40,708 bases of DNA from Candidatus Berkelbacteria bacterium (lineage in GTDB: Bacteria; Patescibacteriota; UBA1384; XYA2-FULL-43-10; 1-14-0-10-43-13): the NCBI GenBank assembly GCA_026397135.1, contig JAPLVL010000016.1:1-40708 (forward strand), read 5' to 3'. The position numbers were made by a program, and so were the translations under genes. This document shows, piece by piece, positions 24,601-31,779 of the stretch. The notes beneath the pieces were generated by a model, which saw nothing but the letters and a program-made list of their open reading frames with translations, was not told where the DNA came from and made no database searches. Position 1 is the first letter of the stretch, and each line of letters begins with the position of its first letter.

Positions 24601-27486
24601 TCTATCTGATCTCGAGAGATAAAAGTCGGAAGAGCTACTGTTGGAATTGGCGCCGATCAACTCCTCCGAGAGAGCAACTCTCTGTTTGCTCTCTGCGTCT
24701 AGCACCTTGTCGGCCATACCGTGGTAGAGAACCTTGCTGCCGATCGTCTCGAATACGCTGCGGTTGGCGACATCTTTGTAGCCGAAAATAAGTTGAAGAT
24801 CGAGACTGCTGAGGCCCAGATTGGTCAGGCCGGATGTTGGCACTCTGAGACTGCCGGTATAAGAAGGGGAGACGCCGGTGGTACCATCCTTCAGTGTGTA
24901 CTTGACTCGGTAATTCACACCGCCACTCTTGAGAGGGCAGAGATTGTTGCGCTCAGCATCAATCATGAAACCACTCGGAGAAACCGAAGGATTGATCGTG
25001 TCCAGACTCGAGAGGAGTGGATCACTCTGATTGCAGCCAGAGTCGTAGCTGCTGCTTGTGTTGTTAGAGAGCCAATCTTTGATTAGTTCCTGTCCGAACT
25101 TGCTCGGTTCGAAACTACTGCTGGTATCGCTAGTGCTGACGCCGTCAGGATATAGTTCATAGGAGGCAGTATTTGCCGGAATATTGGCGTCTGGCACATC
25201 GATGAAATTGCCATTTCCGGTCAAAGTTTTGGAAATTTCATATTGGCCGATTGTTTTGTAAGCAGTTGTATTGCCAGATATAGCCTGTTCCCAAACTCCG
25301 TTTGGTAGATTGTAGCCAGAGTTGTTCATATCGAAATATTTTAGTCCAGCCGATGTGTTCTCCAGTCGCTTAGTTCCGACCTGAATTGCGTAGCTTGTTG
25401 AATCCAGACTTCCATTGACAAAACTTGAAGTTGTGCCACTTGGCAAGTGCAGAGTTGAGTCAATACTATCAGGGTCAGTCATGAAGAGATTTAGTCTAGT
25501 CTGAAGGTCGCCCTGTTCGAGCTGCGTGAAATTTTTTGGCGATATTGACCAGCTATCTTTCGGTAAATTTAGTTCGTCTTCAATTACCTTCACTCCGACT
25601 GTGTCAGTGAACGAGCCGTATTTGTTTGCATTCAAAAGGTCGCCGCTTTGCAATCCCATCTCTGATTCAACTTTGGCTCGACCGGTATTTTCCAATACTC
25701 CATCCAAGCTATGAGTGACGGTGCCATCACTATTTACGAGTTCATCGTCAAGCGCGCCAGTTGGCAGACCGAGTTTTGCCTCAGTTATTCTCCGGCCGAT
25801 CAGATAATTAATATCATCGAGGCTCTGAACATTTTGACCAGAAAATGTGTCGGTTGGGATACCGAGATAGTCAGCGAAATAGTCACCGCCCAAATTGGTC
25901 AGAGTCGAGCGAACATTTGTGCCATCAAGATTACTAGTGGGAGACCCCAAAACTTGGCTCACGAGCGATTGGCCCAAGGTGCCGATCATATCATCAAGAT
26001 TGTTGTTTGTGAGGTTGCTCTGGTCAATGCTGGTGTTGCCATCAGAGAGAGTAGATAGAAGGTTTGAAACATTTGCCGAAGCTGTTTGTCGCACCAAACC
26101 CAGCATGTCATTGATCTCGTTCGCTCCACCTGACTTATTCCAGCCGTCAGTTGTCTGCCAGGCCAATTTGGTCGGTTTGGCTGGCTGTTTTGTCCTGGTC
26201 GTGCTACCACCGATTCCAGAAGTTGTCACGACAAGAGTGCAGCGAATATCGTCAAGCTCGGAGATATCAACCGCTTGGCCAGAGAAATGGGCTGAATAAT
26301 TGCGATTAGCCAAGGTAGTGTCCTCGGTCTTTTCCAAATCCTGAAGCCAAGCTTCGTATTCTTTGTTGTCTTGGTCTTGAACAATGGCATCTGCACTAGA
26401 GGTGGTACTTGTTTGCGCTTCTGTCTGAGACCGTCCACAATCCGCCGCTGTCATATCATCGGCACAGCCGGTTGTTTGGTTTTCGGCGCTACTTAGGGTC
26501 TCTATTGCAGAATCAGACTCGTTTGATTTGGGATCGCTTTGCAGAATCCGGCGGACTTTGACACGCCAGTGGCCGGCACCACCTTCACTCTTGGGTGTGA
26601 CCAAATAAACCAAGGTTTTGAGAACTCTGATGTCAATTGTGTTTTTGGTAATAGCATTGTAAATCAAGTCCGAGAGATCGCTCCGACCATCATCGGTCTG
26701 AAGCATGCCGTCAATTTCGTCGGCATCAAGTCCAGTGACACAGGAGAGAGTGCTGACATCGACTGAAGTATCCCCACCATTTAAGATATTGTTGCTCTCA
26801 GCTTCCCAGATCTTTTTCATCTGTTCGTCATTGAACTTGTTTGATTTGGCACTACGCAGATAATCTCCATATTTGGCCAGATTGGCTTGTTTGTCGTCGA
26901 AGCTTTCGCTACTTACGCCCTCGTCAAGATAAAAGAGATAGTCTGCCGGCGTTTTGTACAATGCAGTTGTTTTGGATTTCTCGGCATCGACTGCGGCTGT
27001 GATTGTGGCTTGGTCACTGGTTGGCAAATCATTGTAAAGCGCGGCAGGATCGTTGGCGTAGTCTGGCAGAATTTGAGAAAGGCATTGAGTCGCTCTAATT
27101 GCCTTGCGATCCTTGTTTGAGACTATAATCTTGGCGCCACTACCACTTGTATCAGTACCAAAGAGATCGTCGAAAGTAATGGCACCGGTTGCAGATGCAT
27201 TGTGTGCATCTAAAACTTGCTGAAGTCCTTCAACTGCAGCAGTCGGAGCATTATGGTAGATGCCAGTCTCGTTATCAGCGTCCGGAATGGGAATAGTATT
27301 ATCGTCATACACTTGAGTATCTGAGTTTGCATATTCAGGGTTGCTTGCATCAAATGCTGAATTTTCCGGCACATAATCCGTGCTGTCTGCTTTGGCTGTT
27401 TCTGGAATAAATTGCACTAGCTGACCAACCACCATCATAGTAATAACTAGCCAGAAGAAAAACTTTCTTGAATAAGTTTGTATCAT
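18655..27486 (-). CDS. giant exported protein of the secretion locus, unknown function
   Basis: At 2943 residues this is by far the largest gene. A hydrophobic signal segment (about residues 9-26) and an AKA-DS cleavage-like site indicate export. The N-terminal half is Asp/Ser/Thr-rich and helical. It repeats a motif of the form h-G-x4-E-x2-L-G-L-P-x2-S, seen as KVESEMGLQSGDL, KIENQFSLPYGYF and KIEQTLGLPEDSF (clusters near residues 500-650, 1120-1180 and 1700). A Cys-containing island lies near residue 1400. From about residue 2300 the sequence is Gly/Leu/Asn/Phe-rich and mildly hydrophobic. It ends in a ~150-residue domain with four Cys. It follows the M15-like gene by 13 bases and lacks a ribosome site, so expression likely depends on coupling. 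I do not recognise the family; a surface fibre or adhesin is a guess. Confidence 0.85.
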   Translation of the reverse strand: MIQTYSRKFFFWLVITMMVVGQLVQFIPETAKADSTDYVPENSAFDASNPEYANSDTQVYDDNTIPIPDADNETGIYHNAPTAAVEGLQQVLDAHNASATGAITFDDLFGTDTSGSGAKIIVSNKDRKAIRATQCLSQILPDYANDPAALYNDLPTSDQATITAAVDAEKSKTTALYKTPADYLFYLDEGVSSESFDDKQANLAKYGDYLRSAKSNKFNDEQMKKIWEAESNNILNGGDTSVDVSTLSCVTGLDADEIDGMLQTDDGRSDLSDLIYNAITKNTIDIRVLKTLVYLVTPKSEGGAGHWRVKVRRILQSDPKSNESDSAIETLSSAENQTTGCADDMTAADCGRSQTEAQTSTTSSADAIVQDQDNKEYEAWLQDLEKTEDTTLANRNYSAHFSGQAVDISELDDIRCTLVVTTSGIGGSTTRTKQPAKPTKLAWQTTDGWNKSGGANEINDMLGLVRQTASANVSNLLSTLSDGNTSIDQSNLTNNNLDDMIGTLGQSLVSQVLGSPTSNLDGTNVRSTLTNLGGDYFADYLGIPTDTFSGQNVQSLDDINYLIGRRITEAKLGLPTGALDDELVNSDGTVTHSLDGVLENTGRAKVESEMGLQSGDLLNANKYGSFTDTVGVKVIEDELNLPKDSWSISPKNFTQLEQGDLQTRLNLFMTDPDSIDSTLHLPSGTTSSFVNGSLDSTSYAIQVGTKRLENTSAGLKYFDMNNSGYNLPNGVWEQAISGNTTAYKTIGQYEISKTLTGNGNFIDVPDANIPANTASYELYPDGVSTSDTSSSFEPSKFGQELIKDWLSNNTSSSYDSGCNQSDPLLSSLDTINPSVSPSGFMIDAERNNLCPLKSGGVNYRVKYTLKDGTTGVSPSYTGSLRVPTSGLTNLGLSSLDLQLIFGYKDVANRSVFETIGSKVLYHGMADKVLDAESKQRVALSEELIGANSNSSSSDFYLSRSDRLGTLANQLQTDWNVIKGDTLPVNIDTETAAILTATTNPYSSSDSALTKIKKIMNLTRNIANDASAANEKLETIRQYYLLKFGQGDSHLGTVNLISTDLSEISRTISEISSGKAIPTADVLTQSNVTAGATVAAGTNGQQTESTLTSSSTFGQMLFSLVSGQNTPENLFLTFGAQSAEGKLNLPPNSLLYLVNNYEDYGLTGQDSLLAAIGQAKIENQFSLPYGYFQGQKSIDELNFSDPKTLKQWLPTSNPKYSWLASYSDDQMTSFVNDNLSHPENGNYDLIAQMQTDAKDNYYADYFENNGLDQKSGINSLQNVYDNVKSNNLTDGIRSPEADLMLRMGLSVSSTSDLASNTSALKLATQDDYNLGLKSGTIAAFLTGKTISSAEISNDDAHAIEASDLKIDSGILEKFVMMLNGKLPIALTKTNETDPLKLLPEYIYANPYAQPVGGTNHDCKSPFQPDSSGFAVNNGEIVNNSYCIYDLNGRHCFKSREEALRYSDAHASVAISGKQVDGKTVDDVLGVIAMRLADTYNSTSPAAALSFDDLYRGLIDFAKDNTKTSIFNTASLSAIAASYSGVADDNHREATLANKALSRIAAKTHNTSDSLSGVFMRETGGANLYSFAKMVGEKETRSTVNTHIFDDLNIDMSTTAFDGGDLYKVLTGDTSSLDQIATGFLDNTMNLQSGDSQELLSASGDASTSCALDNSAGTLLAGLTGMNSISTDSFNSTFPTTLGQDKIEQTLGLPEDSFKSGSLQTVASKIGYLDFTSLFDVPVLNSIPDDLMKKILGIKADRYLSDPTETKINVLQSFLAGSSYLPSSVMSAAKELNTYLSGNLNTVLGSMGGGVSGLNNLAPTTGLADWDYSVQSFGDLLSSADTMLGLNSSNLLNVFQNPGNISNLISQVSDHALSSLTSTWTSIDTGTPGKSGNIGMLFGISDDNALKLLEPLQNIFVCSKPSISLPFLGRSGGCDDPQYKNWGDLGSQLPNLVNLQLDTLAGTTAGTFSQVISNPTDPFASLLSSGTRMLDNMLFPMPAADGQPDRSDTIASFTQMFKVVDSSLRSSAESAAHNNSSQVGQIQSQIESALGSGNHSLFAQLSNSLTSISSKEISDMLGARNEQISSQREPGCSGLGGIVGRRCPSDSPDLWSNGISTAISDIFGYVRDEHVSVPLLSGGSGGGVGIASTGLGRLFRQDISYSPLTDATSSNLFQHDLHALFSGQVDFIGSITQAMSVNSTMIDMSDPRHTSCDYESTQNNPSQCQINVPGDMMTSYSTIHGSLFGNPIANMAANIASTFNFATNNGLIGPTNPDTVSTFDQFTNQISNFYGSNQVTDAINRINDQFSFPTGTNFDPSSYVQNLTSQFNTNLASLTNPLTSLTDQLNISNNLQQLGSLMTNLPFTQDNAISSTINNFSQMLNFKSIDSSLWSLDKNIPIGFAESLFTGNVQERLFGIGDYLSNSFDSHSLLGLDFSSANLTSGNIVNQFEQLTGTSLPLADLQSNFAGLNSFIGSHDLSAFVSSGSFSFVNDLFSSHFDSVLGFKLPTDITGGLVGGLFGGTGGLGSGNWGFPAGCSGVSCFTGAASNVFNFAGPGGSPFSFPTLGSSISSWMNGGLANLGSGVGSIFSDPAGALNLGFQNIFNWGDTALGLPFGQSFGLFDSANGLFSNFKSLTNFQNLLPGMPGLSGIMDFSKILPDQFGQLLNLQDTFGSLGLQSAFSGINGMLASSFNNIIPDMGGLMGMLPGNLMGMFSGNFSGMLMNNLLGSSLGQLGSMLPGGLGTLTSLLSGDISGLIQGQLTSMLSSALALGPIGAYMQLANMLGLGGLVSGLTGGLLGGSTTIELFCTGDGYYPQLEKPDPINKDVGTGVWGGDVQDPNFQQIMQEHFISTAQYKARRLIGDVLQTQNSSQYNDPDQEVTVPHQILTGRREDVEYWKNSITVNMCQIVLGSSAQAYYEDGKAVCGGNTRVGVWYDPSSVAWTHIGF

Positions 27487-27499
27487 ATTTGTATATTAA

Positions 27500-29119
27500 T
27501 TAATTTTTGCATTTATCTTTGAAGCCGATGTGAATATGGTTGTGCTTATCAAAATCAGCAGCCGTTCCAACCTTTTGGCACTGATTATAATTGCCCTGAA
27601 CATATTCGCCAAAGAAGGCTTGGTATGGAACTAATCCCAACGGTTTCAAAGTGGATTCACTTGAATGGATCCAATCAGCCAAATTCTTGGAAAAAGTCGT
27701 TTCATTAGCACCGCTAACAGTATTTAGATCCATGGCATCCCCTGTCATATGTTGAGACAGATTGCCACTGGTTGTAAGGGTTGAATGGTCGCCTTGAAAT
27801 AAAACTGTAATTTGTTTGGCAGTGATTCCCCAGGTAGTAGAATTGTCTTTGATTTTTTGCAGCATAAGGCAGGTTAATGGGTTAATATATGCCCCGTTTG
27901 CAAGTTTGCCAGTGCTATTGAAACTATCTTTGTCTGTCTGATTGAAGAGGAAAAACGAATCATTAATAATAGTCTTGCAACCAGAAAATTTATTTGTGAT
28001 ATCGGTAATCAACTGGATGATTTCTTTGCCGAGTGCTTCTTTGCGCGGGGCGGTAATACTAGGGTTAGAATATTCCTTTAAATCCGTTTCGATTTGTTTC
28101 GCCTTGGTCTTGGTGTCAGCATCAACCTTCGGATCACCCTGCAAACCGACAAGAGCAGTGCTTATGTCGTCTACGAATTGCTTGTCCAGCGCCTTTTTCG
28201 TATCCTTGTCGCCAGCATAAAGCATAAATTTGGAGAGCCAATCTCTGTCAGCCACAGACTTCGTTGCCTGGACAGGTGATCCGCCGGAACTTTTCATTGC
28301 TCCCATGACCCAGGAAATACCAACCCAGAGAATAACAATGCCAAGTATAATCAAAATTATCCACCAGGCGTTGGCTGCAACCCATGCCCAAATCTTTTGC
28401 CAGACTTTTCTCTCAACCTCCTTTTTGGCCTTGTCAGCGGCTTGGGTGGCAGTTGCCTGAGCCCTCTGTCGAACCTCCGACTTCTTGTCTTGGTCCTGAT
28501 TTGCGTCTCTAAAGTTTTTTAGTTCCTTACCGGTTCGGCTATCGGCAACAGCCTGAAGCCGTCCTTCTTGGTCGCCAGTTGCTGAATCATGAACTGTTTG
28601 TAGATTTGCATTTGGACTCGTCGCGATACTTTTGCCGCCTGGAACTGCCTCCTCTGGTAGAGCATTGGTCGGGGCTTCCTTTGGTTTGGCACCACTTGCC
28701 TCAACTGGAGTCCCAAATTTTTCATTGTCTTCCTTCTTCTCTGCCTCTTTGGCGAACCGTTCCGGATTTGCCCAATCTGGAGTGCTGGCGCGTCTATCTG
28801 GTGGTGAATAGGTATCGAGATCTTGACCAAAGGGAGCTTCCTCGTCCTCATCTTCATCGGTTTCGTCTTCTGGCGTTTCGTCCTCGTCCGGCTCCTCCTC
28901 TGCCTTCTTGCCGGTCACGAAATTCAAAAGACGCTGCCCCAAGCCTGGTTGTGGTTTTATCCTGGACAGTCTTGATTGCTGTGTAGCATCGTCTTCTTGT
29001 GACGGCGTCTTGATCAGATTTTGATTGGCAGTTTCGCGGGATACAGAAATCTTCGATTTTAGGCCATCGAGCGACGGCTTGTTGCTGCCTCCTGATGGTG
29101 GAGTTGGAATATTGGGCAC
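27500..29119 (-). CDS. membrane-anchored M15-like peptidoglycan peptidase
   Basis: The 539-residue protein has a long hydrophilic N-terminus with a strongly acidic tract (about residues 75-95). One membrane helix follows (AWWIILIILGIVILWVGISWVMG, about 245-270), then an external C-terminal half. The last ~100 residues contain SQHMTGDAMDL (near 455) and HNHIHIGF (near 527), the H-x6-D and H-x-H zinc ligands of LAS/M15 peptidases. It should cut peptide cross-links and open the wall for the secretion apparatus. The start is GTG at 29119, with TGGAGGGA just upstream. It lies between another wall hydrolase and the giant gene in one operon. Confidence 0.83.
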   Translation of the reverse strand: MPNIPTPPSGGSNKPSLDGLKSKISVSRETANQNLIKTPSQEDDATQQSRLSRIKPQPGLGQRLLNFVTGKKAEEEPDEDETPEDETDEDEDEEAPFGQDLDTYSPPDRRASTPDWANPERFAKEAEKKEDNEKFGTPVEASGAKPKEAPTNALPEEAVPGGKSIATSPNANLQTVHDSATGDQEGRLQAVADSRTGKELKNFRDANQDQDKKSEVRQRAQATATQAADKAKKEVERKVWQKIWAWVAANAWWIILIILGIVILWVGISWVMGAMKSSGGSPVQATKSVADRDWLSKFMLYAGDKDTKKALDKQFVDDISTALVGLQGDPKVDADTKTKAKQIETDLKEYSNPSITAPRKEALGKEIIQLITDITNKFSGCKTIINDSFFLFNQTDKDSFNSTGKLANGAYINPLTCLMLQKIKDNSTTWGITAKQITVLFQGDHSTLTTSGNLSQHMTGDAMDLNTVSGANETTFSKNLADWIHSSESTLKPLGLVPYQAFFGEYVQGNYNQCQKVGTAADFDKHNHIHIGFKDKCKN

Positions 29120-29161
29120 GTGTCCCTCCAGAAAATTATTATTGTTGAACTAGAATTTACC

Positions 29162-30469
29162 TTAATTGCATGTTTTGTTGGCGCTCGTAATTGCGTTAGA
29201 TATCTTTGGTGCACCATACCAATATTGATTTTCTAAACCGATATAGTCGAAGTGCCAGGCCTCAGCGTTTTTGAATACACCCTTTGAAGTCTTGGAAATG
29301 TTGAAATTGAAATTTGGAGCGATAGTTTTCAGAACATTCCACTGAGCTTCAGTAAAGCTTTTGATATTAATATCGAAGGCAAGACCGGCTTCGTGCATAC
29401 TTGCTCCCGGCGGGTTTGCATTCGTATTTTTGCACTTTCCATTTGCTTTTAGATAATCAGTCGATGTAATACTGCTCTCGTCTCGTGCCATACAAGCGGC
29501 CTGTTCTGCGGTATCGTTAGTCATGCACAAACAAATTTGTTTGTGGTGAGTTCTGTACATGCTTGAAATAACTAGCTTGTTTCCGGTATCTTTGGCGTAT
29601 TCGTCTGCTAACTCATTAAAATTTTTGGCAGCCGGCGGCATTAGACGAGCGTCTGGACTTCCAGCAATTGTTATTTTTGACTTATCGACAGCCGTAACTC
29701 CGCAAACATTACCACTGTCTGGGGCAGTGCCTGCCTGTGCTGCGCTACTCTGACAGCCGACAAATAATTTCTGAAAATTGACCCAAGTACGATTATGATA
29801 TTCGTCGGTGGTATGTGGCTGACTATCTTCTGGATACCCTGCATTCTTCCAAGTCGTGCATTTTGCTGGACCGGCATTATAGCCAGCTCCGGTGCAGCGA
29901 ACTTCATTCTTATCTGCGGTTGTTGGCGGTAGTTTTGCTCCAGTCAAAATATGCTTAATGAAGTCAGCGGCAGCCAAGGAGGAATCTTCAATACTCTCTA
30001 CATTGACACAGGTTTTTCCAGCTGGAGCGGTTGTACTAGGGGCGCAATATACTTTTGAAGAATACCCATCTTCGGTTACAGTTTTCCACTTATTGTCAAA
30101 ATCCTCAATTTGATATGGACCAACCGCTCTACCGCCTCTGGCCCAGGTCCCGTCAGCATTTGGTCTGGCCCAGTTGTTTCCATGCTCATCCAGGAAAATA
30201 GCCCCCAGGAGAGCTGGCTGAATGCCAACTTTGTTGGCGGAAGTAGTGATGGCTGTTTGGAATCCGGCCGGTGCATTGCCCCAAGTGCTGCAAGTAGTTT
30301 GGCCAGCTGTCGTGCTTGTCTCTTTGACTGGCTCGCGAAGCTTAATAATACTGAAAAGAGCAAGAGGAATTATTATTCCTACCCCGATGACAGCCAAACC
30401 AAAAGCGCCGCCCAATGCAGGCAGGCCGATTCCAGCCGCTATGTTACTTGCTTCATCTCCTCCAGCCAT
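29162..30469 (-). CDS. membrane-anchored lytic transglycosylase-like plus M15 (VanY-like) protein
   Basis: One N-terminal helix (about residues 12-42) anchors 435 residues that carry two wall-active domains. The first (about 60-235) resembles soluble lytic transglycosylases: ALLGAIFLDEHGNNW with a candidate catalytic Glu, AVGPYQIEDF and a GYNAGP motif. The second (about 275-430) has SMHEAGLAFDIN (near 358) and AWHFDY (near 405), the zinc-ligand motifs of VanY-type D,D-carboxypeptidases. One polypeptide could thus cut both glycan and peptide. It occupies the role of VirB1 in classical systems. Many Cys residues in the external part suggest disulfides. It precedes the second M15-like gene in the operon. 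Confidence 0.85.
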   Translation of the reverse strand: MAGGDEASNIAAGIGLPALGGAFGLAVIGVGIIIPLALFSIIKLREPVKETSTTAGQTTCSTWGNAPAGFQTAITTSANKVGIQPALLGAIFLDEHGNNWARPNADGTWARGGRAVGPYQIEDFDNKWKTVTEDGYSSKVYCAPSTTAPAGKTCVNVESIEDSSLAAADFIKHILTGAKLPPTTADKNEVRCTGAGYNAGPAKCTTWKNAGYPEDSQPHTTDEYHNRTWVNFQKLFVGCQSSAAQAGTAPDSGNVCGVTAVDKSKITIAGSPDARLMPPAAKNFNELADEYAKDTGNKLVISSMYRTHHKQICLCMTNDTAEQAACMARDESSITSTDYLKANGKCKNTNANPPGASMHEAGLAFDINIKSFTEAQWNVLKTIAPNFNFNISKTSKGVFKNAEAWHFDYIGLENQYWYGAPKISNAITSANKTCN

Positions 30470-30483
30470 TTACCCTCGCTTCA

Positions 30484-31776
30484 TTATCCGCTGATTTTGA
30501 GAGCGTAGATACCCTCGTCTGTTTCGTAAATTATAGCCTTTTCGTCATCTGTTAGAAATAGCTTTTTGACCGTAAAATTGCCAATATTTCTAATGATTGG
30601 TCCGGTTTGCTGATCTGTGTCTGTATTATACCAGAAAATTGTCGGGTCACTTGAATTATTATCCACACCGGCGGCTACAATTGTCTTGGAATCCTTGCTC
30701 CAGGCCACCTTTTTCAGATCTGCTCGCAAATTTAGGGCATGCTTGTTGCTCCCGTCTTTGTCCATGACGGAGAGAACTGTCTGGATTGAGCTGTTTGAAT
30801 CCTTCTGGATTGTAGAATAGAGAATTTTGTTACCGTCTGGCGAGAAGATAGCATCGGTTTGATTGCCGTCCTCTGTCAATTCAATTGTCGATCGAGAAGA
30901 GATATTGAAGAGACAAACCTTGTTCTTGGTGGTGTCACTACTTTGTGGAATCACTAGGATTGTTTGTGAATCTGGTGACCAGTGAAGAATCGGGTTTTCT
31001 AGGCCGATTGCCTTCATGTCTGTACCGATTGCTGTCTCCGTGTTGGTCAAATTTGCCAAGATTAACTGTCTGTTCCCATTTGATGGCATATAATAGTAGG
31101 CAATCTCAGAGTTGTCCGGTGCCCAAGCAAGGCTGCCGATTGTTTGGCCATAGAGAGTTTCGGTCTGGTGAACGAAGTCATATTTTTTGAAATCAAAGAG
31201 AGAGAAGGAATTATTTTTCTTGCGAAAGAGGGCTAACTCCTTGGTTGAAGACCAGACAATTTCCTGAATCCCGAACAAATTGTCGCCAGAAATCTGAACA
31301 TTGTTCGAGATTTCCAGTTCTCCCGTCTTGTCGTTCGCTGTCACTTCAAATTTGTACAAACTGGTGCCACCATCTCCAAGATAATATCCAGTGTTGAAAT
31401 TATTATCCTTGGCTAGAAATCGTCCGCCACTAGCGACTGTGACCGGCTCTGGCTGCACTGCCAGAGAGATGTTGAAGCTTTTCATATTTCCGCGGGTGAA
31501 ATTGATCTCTGAAACCTTGCCAATATAGCCACTTGCTTCGACTTTGACCTCATGCATTCCCGGATCCAGGACTGCCTTGACGACGCCAGCTGCGGAAGGA
31601 GGATATGATTTGTTGTCAATTGTGACAGAAGCTTCCTCGGGTAGAACTTTGAAGGTGGTGAAGCTGCGGGTATAAAACCAGAAGACGGCAACTAGAGCTA
31701 ATACGATCACAAAAATAGTGGCGTAGAGCGAGAGCGCCAGTTTCTTGATTTCCATATTAATCGGCGAAAAAGCCAT
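30484..31776 (-). CDS. membrane-anchored PEGA plus TolB-like beta-propeller protein
   Basis: The 430-residue protein has one N-terminal helix (about residues 13-35). A PEGA-like beta domain follows (about 40-110: VLPEEASVTIDNKSY ... DPGMHEVKVEASGY), then a C-terminal propeller. The propeller blades show the TolB/WD-like signatures WAPDNSEIAYY, WSPDSQTILV, FSPDGNKILY and WSKDSKTIVA. Such propellers bind proteins and here would act outside the membrane as a scaffold of the apparatus. The start follows the virB4 stop by three bases, with AGGGG overlapping that stop codon. A second in-frame Met is seven residues on and could be the true start. Confidence 0.87.
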   Translation of the reverse strand: MAFSPINMEIKKLALSLYATIFVIVLALVAVFWFYTRSFTTFKVLPEEASVTIDNKSYPPSAAGVVKAVLDPGMHEVKVEASGYIGKVSEINFTRGNMKSFNISLAVQPEPVTVASGGRFLAKDNNFNTGYYLGDGGTSLYKFEVTANDKTGELEISNNVQISGDNLFGIQEIVWSSTKELALFRKKNNSFSLFDFKKYDFVHQTETLYGQTIGSLAWAPDNSEIAYYYMPSNGNRQLILANLTNTETAIGTDMKAIGLENPILHWSPDSQTILVIPQSSDTTKNKVCLFNISSRSTIELTEDGNQTDAIFSPDGNKILYSTIQKDSNSSIQTVLSVMDKDGSNKHALNLRADLKKVAWSKDSKTIVAAGVDNNSSDPTIFWYNTDTDQQTGPIIRNIGNFTVKKLFLTDDEKAIIYETDEGIYALKISG

Positions 31777-31779
31777 TAT

